Of a stretch of 5,914 bases of DNA, positions 1-4,050 are shown in pieces. Both the position numbers and the translations under genes were made by a program. A model generated the notes under the pieces. The model did no database searches. It was not told where the DNA came from and was given only the letters and a program-made list of their open reading frames with translations. The DNA comes from an uncultured Oscillospiraceae bacterium (GTDB lineage: Bacteria > Bacillota > Clostridia > Oscillospirales > Oscillospiraceae). The stretch spans positions 1 through 5,914 of the forward strand of contig CAJUAS010000062.1 in NCBI GenBank assembly GCA_910584395.1. Reading direction: 5' to 3'. Within the stretch, counting starts at the first letter, position 1, and every line of letters starts with the position of its first letter.

Positions 1-14
1 AAAGATGTAAAGAT

Positions 15-48
15 TGGTCATACTTCTGTCATAAATCCCGGTTATCCT
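15..48 (+). promoter_or_regulatory. Candidate activator-dependent promoter of htrA with PHO-box-like tandem operator
   Basis: GTCATA occurs at 17-22 and again at 28-33, an 11-bp period typical of OmpR/PhoB-family response regulator sites. Positions 15-32 match 14 of 18 bases of the E. coli PHO box (CTGTCATAAATCTGTCAT form). The second half-site, CTGTCAT at 26-32, is perfect. Exactly 10 bp later lies TATCCT (43-48), a plausible -10 hexamer; this is the box-to--10 distance of the classical phoA promoter. No good -35 is present, as expected when an activator replaces it. A third, inverted half-site (TATGAC) lies at 48-53. Transcription would start near 55, giving a leader of about 75 nt. The regulator is unknown: a PhoP, CssR-like or other OmpR-family protein would fit, and a chance match cannot be excluded. 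Confidence 0.4.
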
Positions 49-50
49 AT

Positions 51-94
51 GACCTGTAAACCGCAGCGCGGCATTTAAGAGACTTGTAAACCGC
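51..94 (+). repeat. Direct repeat GAC(C/T)TGTAAACCGC, 30-bp period
   Basis: Two 14-bp copies at 51-64 and 81-94 differ at a single base. They are 30 bp apart, close to three helical turns, and lie between the putative -10 and the ribosome binding site of htrA. A further TGTAAA occurs at 6-11. Possible roles are a repressor or response-regulator operator or a leader RNA motif. It could also be a local duplication without function. The half-site is not palindromic. Confidence 0.45.
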
Positions 95-129
95 CAACGC
101 TTTTTCAGTTGACAAAGGAGTGACCAACG

Positions 130-1443
130 ATGTATTACAGCGACTACAACCGGCAGGAAAACGGCCTTGCCCCCGTGGAATTCAACGTGCAGCCCCCCGA
201 AACGCCGCCCGAGACGCCCAAGAAGAAGTCCCGCGTGGGGCTGAAGGTGACGGCTCTGCTTCTGGCCTGCGCCCTGCTGGGCGGCGGCGCAGGGGTGGGC
301 GGCGCGCTGCTCACCCAAAAGGCGGCGGAGCGCACCGCCGACACCACCACCCTCTTTCAGGGCGGGCGGACGCCCACGGTGGTGAACCTCTCCAAGATCA
401 ACGCGGGCCAGCCCCTCACCGCCGCCGAGGTGTACGCCTCCAACGTCAACTCCGTGGTGGGCATCACCACCCAAATCACCACCAACGTCTGGGGACAGCA
501 GGTGGCTCAAGCCGCCAGCGGCAGCGGCTTTGTCATCAGCTCGGACGGCTACATTCTGACCAACTATCACGTCATTGAGGACGCCACCTCCGTCTCCGTC
601 ATCTTCAAAAACGGCGACGAGTACCCCGCCACCATCGTGGGGGGCGAGCAGGACAACGACGTGGCGGTGCTGAAGATCGACGCCGCCGGCCTGATCCCCG
701 TGGTGATGGGCAACTCCGACGACCTTGTGGTGGGCGAAGAGGTGGTGGCCATCGGCAACCCGCTGGGGGAGATGACCTTCAGCGAGACCCGGGGCATCGT
801 CTCCGCGCTGGATAAGCCCCTCACCATGTCCGACGGCACGGTACTCAACGTCCTCCAGACCGACTGCGCCATCAACTCCGGCAACTCCGGCGGGCCGCTC
901 TTTAATATGTACGGTCAGGTCATCGGCATCACCAACGCCAAGTACTCCCGCTCCGGGAGTTCCAACGAGGCGTCCATTGAGGGCATTTGCTTTGCCATCC
1001 CCATTGACGACGTGAAGGATATGATCCAAGACATCATTACCCACGGCTATGTCACCGGCAAGCCCTATGTGGGGGTGACGCTGGCCACCGTCAACGCTCA
1101 GGCCGCCGCCCGGTATGGCCGGCCCGGCGGGGCGTATGTCCAGTCCATCGTCCCCGGCGCGGCCGCCGAGAAGGCGGGCCTGCGGGTGGGGGACATCATC
1201 ACCGCCGTGGACGGCGAGACGGTGGACGGCTCCGCCGCCTTCATCGCCATCAAGGACAAGCACAAGGCGGGGGACACCGTGACGCTCTCCATCGACCGGG
1301 AGGCCCGCTCCATGACCCTCACCCTCACCTTTGACGAGCGCACCCCCGACGATCAGGTGGGCCAAGTGCCCGTGGAGGACGACTCCGGCAGCGGCTCGTA
1401 CAATTACGGCGGGCAGTGGGGCTATCTTCCCTTCGGCTGGTGA
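130..1443 (+). CDS. htrA: Membrane-anchored HtrA/DegP-family serine protease with one PDZ domain
   Basis: This 437-residue protein is a complete trypsin-like HtrA protease that degrades misfolded proteins at the outer face of the membrane. Residues 1-36 are a Pro/Glu-rich and then Lys-rich cytoplasmic leader. Residues 37-61 form a hydrophobic, Gly/Ala-rich signal anchor. The protease domain spans about 97-305, with catalytic His147 (TNYHVI), Asp177 (DNDVAVLKI) and Ser253 (GNSGGPL) all present. The PDZ domain covers about 311-403, with its ligand loop near YVGV and the GLRVGDIITAVDG segment. The tail (404-437) is acidic, then Gly/aromatic-rich, ending in LPFGW. Length is near that of Bacillus subtilis HtrA (about 450 residues). 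The ATG start is chosen for AAGGAG at 115-120, nine bases upstream. Cys247 and Cys287 both lie in the protease domain, Cys247 six residues before the catalytic serine. Control by an envelope-stress two-component system is plausible from family knowledge and the upstream tandem repeats. The family assignment is firm; the exact paralogue is not. Confidence 0.96.
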   Translation: MYYSDYNRQENGLAPVEFNVQPPETPPETPKKKSRVGLKVTALLLACALLGGGAGVGGALLTQKAAERTADTTTLFQGGRTPTVVNLSKINAGQPLTAAEVYASNVNSVVGITTQITTNVWGQQVAQAASGSGFVISSDGYILTNYHVIEDATSVSVIFKNGDEYPATIVGGEQDNDVAVLKIDAAGLIPVVMGNSDDLVVGEEVVAIGNPLGEMTFSETRGIVSALDKPLTMSDGTVLNVLQTDCAINSGNSGGPLFNMYGQVIGITNAKYSRSGSSNEASIEGICFAIPIDDVKDMIQDIITHGYVTGKPYVGVTLATVNAQAAARYGRPGGAYVQSIVPGAAAEKAGLRVGDIITAVDGETVDGSAAFIAIKDKHKAGDTVTLSIDREARSMTLTLTFDERTPDDQVGQVPVEDDSGSGSYNYGGQWGYLPFGW

Positions 1444-1460
1444 TTTTCGCAAAAAACCCA

Positions 1461-1489
1461 TTGCAATCCTTGGATGAATCGTGTAGAAT
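1461..1489 (+). promoter_or_regulatory. Sigma-A promoter for the small membrane protein gene
   Basis: A -35 box TTGCAA (1461-1466) and a -10 box TAGAAT (1484-1489) are separated by an ideal 17-bp spacer. They sit in a short AT-rich stretch just after the htrA stop codon. Start of transcription is expected near 1496, giving a leader of about 27 nt to the ATG at 1523. No convincing terminator separates htrA from this point, so read-through from htrA may add to expression. Confidence 0.72.
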
Positions 1490-1522
1490 AGAAGAAACTA
1501 AGCTGCAAGGAGGCGTTCTTCT

Positions 1523-1726
1523 ATGAAAGTTGCCCGTTTTGTGTTGAAGGTGGTCGCGCTGGCGCTGACCACGGCCGCCGCCGTCTGCACCGTGATCGCT
1601 TTTTGGGATCAGATCATGGACGGGGTCGGCGCGGTGGTGAACAAAGTCCGCTCCCGCCGCCAGTATGCCGAGGGCTGCTGCATCCCCGGCGCGGAGGATG
1701 AGGATTATACCGACTGGGACGAGTAA
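1523..1726 (+). CDS. Small single-pass membrane protein of unknown function, 67 residues
   Basis: I do not recognise a named family. The protein starts with a short basic segment (MKVARF), followed by one hydrophobic helix at about residues 6-27. An amphipathic stretch follows (28-41), then a basic patch (KVRSRR, 41-46), a Cys-Cys pair at 52-53, and a strongly acidic C-terminal tail with Tyr62 and Trp65 (ending DYTDWDE). The basic N-terminus could be an uncleaved anchor; topology cannot be settled because charged residues flank the helix on both sides. A real gene is supported by AAGGAGG at 1507-1513 with nine bases to the ATG, a good promoter just upstream, normal GC-rich third positions, and a terminator downstream. 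It lies between htrA and recJ, but has its own promoter, so no functional link to either can be claimed. Confidence 0.8.
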   Translation: MKVARFVLKVVALALTTAAAVCTVIAFWDQIMDGVGAVVNKVRSRRQYAEGCCIPGAEDEDYTDWDE

Positions 1727-1735
1727 GAAGCGCGA

Positions 1736-1850
1736 CCCGTAGACACGCAGGCTCGGATGGACTGGAGCGAGGGGCAAATTGGTAAGCGGCCATAGGCCGC
1801 GCGATTTGCCCCGAGACGGAGGGAAGCCGAGCCGCGGCGCGTCCAACGGG
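1736..1850 (+). repeat. 115-nt imperfect inverted repeat, probable structured RNA element in the 3' UTR
   Basis: Nested complementary arms form one long interrupted stem: CCCGT (1736-1740) with ACGGG (1846-1850); GACACGC (1742-1748) with GCGCGTC (1837-1843), one mismatch; GGCTCGG (1750-1756) with CCGAGCC (1827-1833); GGGGCAAAT (1771-1779) with ATTTGCCCC (1804-1812); and GCGGCC (1786-1791) with GGCCGC (1795-1800) around an ATA loop. Between the third and fourth helices is a symmetric, purine-rich 14/14-nt internal loop. The loop edge offers a tandem G-A mismatch (G1769/A1814, A1770/G1813) stacked on G1771-C1812. It begins ten bases after the small gene's stop codon and precedes the terminator, so it would be transcribed as that gene's 3' UTR. 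It could be a dispersed intergenic repeat of the host lineage, a small RNA precursor or a stabilising 3' structure. It matches no RNA family that I can name. Confidence 0.68.
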
Positions 1851-1877
1851 AGCGTGACAGCCCCAACCAACCGACCC

Positions 1878-1908
1878 AAAAACCACCTGCTCTTGGCAGG
1901 TGGTTTTT
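1878..1908 (+). terminator. Rho-independent terminator after the small gene unit
   Basis: A perfect 13-bp stem, AAAAACCACCTGC (1878-1890) with GCAGGTGGTTTTT (1896-1908), closes a 5-nt loop TCTTG. The T-tract 1904-1908 follows the GC-rich core. The A-tract on the 5' side makes it symmetric, so it could also stop transcription from the opposite strand. It separates the small gene and its structured 3' UTR from the recJ promoter. Confidence 0.92.
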
Positions 1909-1909
1909 C

Positions 1910-1938
1910 TTGCAATTTCCCGGCTGAAATGATACAAT
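1910..1938 (+). promoter_or_regulatory. Sigma-A promoter for recJ-rel, extended -10
   Basis: A -35 box TTGCAA (1910-1915), a 17-bp spacer and a -10 box TACAAT (1933-1938) preceded by TGA (extended -10 TGN) make a good housekeeping promoter. It starts one base after the terminator T-tract. Start of transcription is expected near 1945, leaving a leader of about 53 nt before recJ. The -35 hexamer is identical to that of the promoter at 1461. Confidence 0.75.
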
Positions 1939-1997
1939 AAACTCAAATTTTTTCGTGCGGGACGCAGCGGCGTTCCGTCAAAGCCGAGGGAAACGAC

Positions 1998-4037
1998 ATG
2001 AAATACGACAACTGGGCCGTCGCCCCCAACCGGGGGCGGCCCTTGGACGGCGTGGGCGAGCTGGTGGGCCGTGTGCTGGCCGCCCGGGGCATCGTGGGCG
2101 AGGAGGCGGCGCGGGAATTCCTGCGCTGCGACCCCGGACTCTTCCAAGACCCCATGAAAATGAAGGATATGGACAAGGCGGCGGCCCGGCTGGAGCGGGC
2201 CATTGCCGACGGAGAGACCATCGCGGTCTACGGCGACTACGACGTGGACGGCGTGACCGCGACCTGCCTTCTTTACGACTTTTTCCGCCGCCGGGGGGCA
2301 AAGGCGCTGTGGCACATCCCCCGCCGGCTGGAGGACGGCTACGGCCTGAACCGCAGCGGGCTGGACGCCCTGAAGGAGCAGGGGGCGCAGGTGGTGGTGA
2401 CGGTGGACTGCGGCATTACCGCCGTGGACGAGGTGGAATACGCCAAAAGCCTTGGGCTGGACGTGATCGTCACCGACCACCACGCCTGCAAGGAGGTTTT
2501 GCCCGGCGCGCTGGCGGTGGTCGACCCCCACCGCCCGGACTGTACTTACCCCTTCAAGGGGCTGGCGGGGGTGGGCGTGGCTCTCAAGCTGGCCATGGCG
2601 CTGGGCGCGGACTGGAAAAACTATGTGGATCTGGCTGCGCTGGGCACGGTGGCGGACGTGATGCCTCTCACCGGGGAAAACCGCGCCATTGTCCGTCAGG
2701 GGCTTGCGGCCATCAACACCGCGCCCCGCCCCGGCATCCGCGCCCTGTTGGACGCGGCGGGGGCGGAGGAGCGGGCCACCGCCGTGACGCTGGGATACAC
2801 CTTAGCCCCCCGGCTCAACGCCGCGGGCCGTCTGGGGGTCACCGAGATCTCCGTGGCGCTCCTCCTCAGCCCCACCTATCTGGAGGCCCAGTCTCTGGCG
2901 GAGGAGCTTTGTGAGCTGAACCACCAGCGGCAGGCGCTGGAGGGAGAGATCTTCCGGGTCTGCGCGGCCCGGGCGGAGGAGGAAGCGGCGGAGGACGCCG
3001 CCATCGTTCTGGCCGGCGAGGGCTGGCATCAGGGGGTGGTGGGCATCGTGGCCTCCCGTCTGGCCGAACGGCTGCACCGCCCGACCTTTATGATCGCCGT
3101 GGACACGGTGCACGGCGTGCGGATGGGCAAAGGCTCGTGTCGCAGCTACGGCGGCGTGTGCCTGTTCGACGCGCTGGAGAGCTGCGCCGATCTTTTGGAG
3201 GGCTTTGGCGGCCACGCCATGGCGGCGGGCTTCACCGTCCGGGAGGAGAACATCCCCGCCCTGCGCCGGCGGCTGTGCCAATGGGTGGCGGCCCACCGGA
3301 CGGAGGGGGCGGAGAGCGTCCTCACCGTGGATGTGGAGCTGCCCGACACCCGCCTGCTCAACGTGGAAGAGGTGGAGGGACTGGATATTTTAGAGCCCTT
3401 CGGCGCGGGAAACCCCAAGCCCGTGTTTTTGCTGCCCCGGGCCAGCGTCATCGCCATGGACGAGGTGGGGGCGGAGGGCAAGCATATGCGCCTGCGCCTG
3501 AGAAGCCGGGACGACCGGCTGGCGGCGATCTTTTTTTCCTACCCCAAGGAGGAGTGGGCCTACCGTCTGGGCGACCGGGTGGACGTGGCCTTTACCCCCC
3601 AGATCAACAGCTACCACGGCAAAAAAAGCGTGCAGCTTGTCCTTCAGGACGTGCGCGACGTGGCCGAGCTTCTCTGCGAGCGGCAGCTTTACCAAAAATT
3701 CCGCGAGGGGGAGGCTCTGACCCCCCGGGAGGCCCGTGCCCTGATCCCCACCCGCTCGGAGTTTGAAGCCCTGTGGCGGTATCTGCGCGCGGAAGCCCCG
3801 CTGTGGATGGAATCTGCGGCGCACCTGTCTTACCGTCTGGCCCAGACCATGGAGCTTCAGGAGAGCTTGGGCCGCACGATGGTGGGGCTGGAGGTCTTTG
3901 CCGAGCGGGGTCTGCTGACGGTGGAGGCCGCCGCCAAGGACTGCTTCAACGTCACCTTGCGGCCCAAAGGGCCGAAGGTAGAGCTGGAGGAAAGCCCCAT
4001 TTTGGCGGCGCTGAACCAGCGGGCCGCCGAAGGCTGA
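1998..4037 (+). CDS. recJ: Single-stranded-DNA-specific 5'-3' exonuclease RecJ
   Basis: This 679-residue protein is a DHH/DHHA1 phosphoesterase that resects 5' ends of single-stranded DNA in recombination, mismatch and base-excision repair and at stalled forks. The metal-binding DHH domain shows DYDVDG (80-85), VDCG (136-139), the DHH triad (160-162) and GTVAD (216-220). It is followed by PRLNAAGR (271-278) and a helical linker. The DHHA1 domain contains GWHQGVVGIVASRL (342-355) and GGHAMAAGF (404-412). An OB-like DNA-binding domain covers about 440-552. A C-terminal segment of about 125 residues (555-679) is lacking in the 577-residue E. coli enzyme but shorter than in the B. subtilis one (about 786). 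No motif is missing. The ATG at 1998 has a modest GAGGGA site (1986-1991), six bases upstream. The stop codon overlaps the ribosome binding site of rel, which points to co-transcription. Confidence 0.97.
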   Translation: MKYDNWAVAPNRGRPLDGVGELVGRVLAARGIVGEEAAREFLRCDPGLFQDPMKMKDMDKAAARLERAIADGETIAVYGDYDVDGVTATCLLYDFFRRRGAKALWHIPRRLEDGYGLNRSGLDALKEQGAQVVVTVDCGITAVDEVEYAKSLGLDVIVTDHHACKEVLPGALAVVDPHRPDCTYPFKGLAGVGVALKLAMALGADWKNYVDLAALGTVADVMPLTGENRAIVRQGLAAINTAPRPGIRALLDAAGAEERATAVTLGYTLAPRLNAAGRLGVTEISVALLLSPTYLEAQSLAEELCELNHQRQALEGEIFRVCAARAEEEAAEDAAIVLAGEGWHQGVVGIVASRLAERLHRPTFMIAVDTVHGVRMGKGSCRSYGGVCLFDALESCADLLEGFGGHAMAAGFTVREENIPALRRRLCQWVAAHRTEGAESVLTVDVELPDTRLLNVEEVEGLDILEPFGAGNPKPVFLLPRASVIAMDEVGAEGKHMRLRLRSRDDRLAAIFFSYPKEEWAYRLGDRVDVAFTPQINSYHGKKSVQLVLQDVRDVAELLCERQLYQKFREGEALTPREARALIPTRSEFEALWRYLRAEAPLWMESAAHLSYRLAQTMELQESLGRTMVGLEVFAERGLLTVEAAAKDCFNVTLRPKGPKVELEESPILAALNQRAAEG

Positions 4038-4043
4038 AGGAGG
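4037..4043 (+). promoter_or_regulatory. Strong ribosome binding site of rel, overlapping the recJ stop
   Basis: AAGGAGG begins with the last base of the recJ TGA codon (4035-4037) and lies seven bases before the ATG at 4051. It fixes the start of the rel gene and suggests that ribosomes ending recJ can reinitiate or hand over directly to rel. Confidence 0.85.
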
Positions 4044-4050
4044 GAGAAGG

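Noticed and set aside
6..90. TGTAAA repeats (6-11, 55-60, 85-90) as CpxR boxes, since CpxR controls degP in E. coli
   Set aside because: CpxR needs GTAAA pairs about five bases apart; here the spacings are about 44 and 25 bases, and Cpx is not a Firmicute system.
107..140. TTGACA at 109-114 as a -35 box for htrA
   Set aside because: It abuts the ribosome binding site, so transcription would begin inside the coding region and lose the start codon. The downstream -10 match (TATTAC) is within htrA codons.
120..578. GTG-start frame overlapping the beginning of htrA
   Set aside because: It is a shifted-frame shadow of htrA, Arg/Gly-rich with no domain. The AAGGAG site at 115-120 is too close to the GTG at 120 to serve it and is ideally placed for the ATG at 130.
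1439..1460. Possible terminator directly after htrA (TTTTCGCAAAA region)
   Set aside because: Only a very short A/T pairing without GC core or T-tract; not a credible intrinsic terminator.
1736..1908. Riboswitch or T-box leader for recJ
   Set aside because: The structure and terminator lie upstream of the recJ promoter at 1910-1938, so they would not be in the recJ leader; no T-box or known riboswitch core sequence is seen.
1325..1915. 196-residue minus-strand open frame across htrA end, small gene and repeat element
   Set aside because: It is antisense to two supported genes and a structured intergenic region, with no Shine-Dalgarno-like sequence identified and no recognisable motif.
1614..2531. 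305-residue minus-strand open frame spanning the small gene, terminator and recJ start
   Set aside because: It crosses a strong terminator, two promoters and the inverted repeat, shows low-complexity Pro/Arg/His composition, and overlaps the conserved DHH domain of RecJ in antisense.
1955..2914. 319-residue plus-strand frame overlapping recJ
   Set aside because: Gly/Arg/Pro-rich out-of-frame shadow; the recJ frame carries every catalytic motif across the same DNA.
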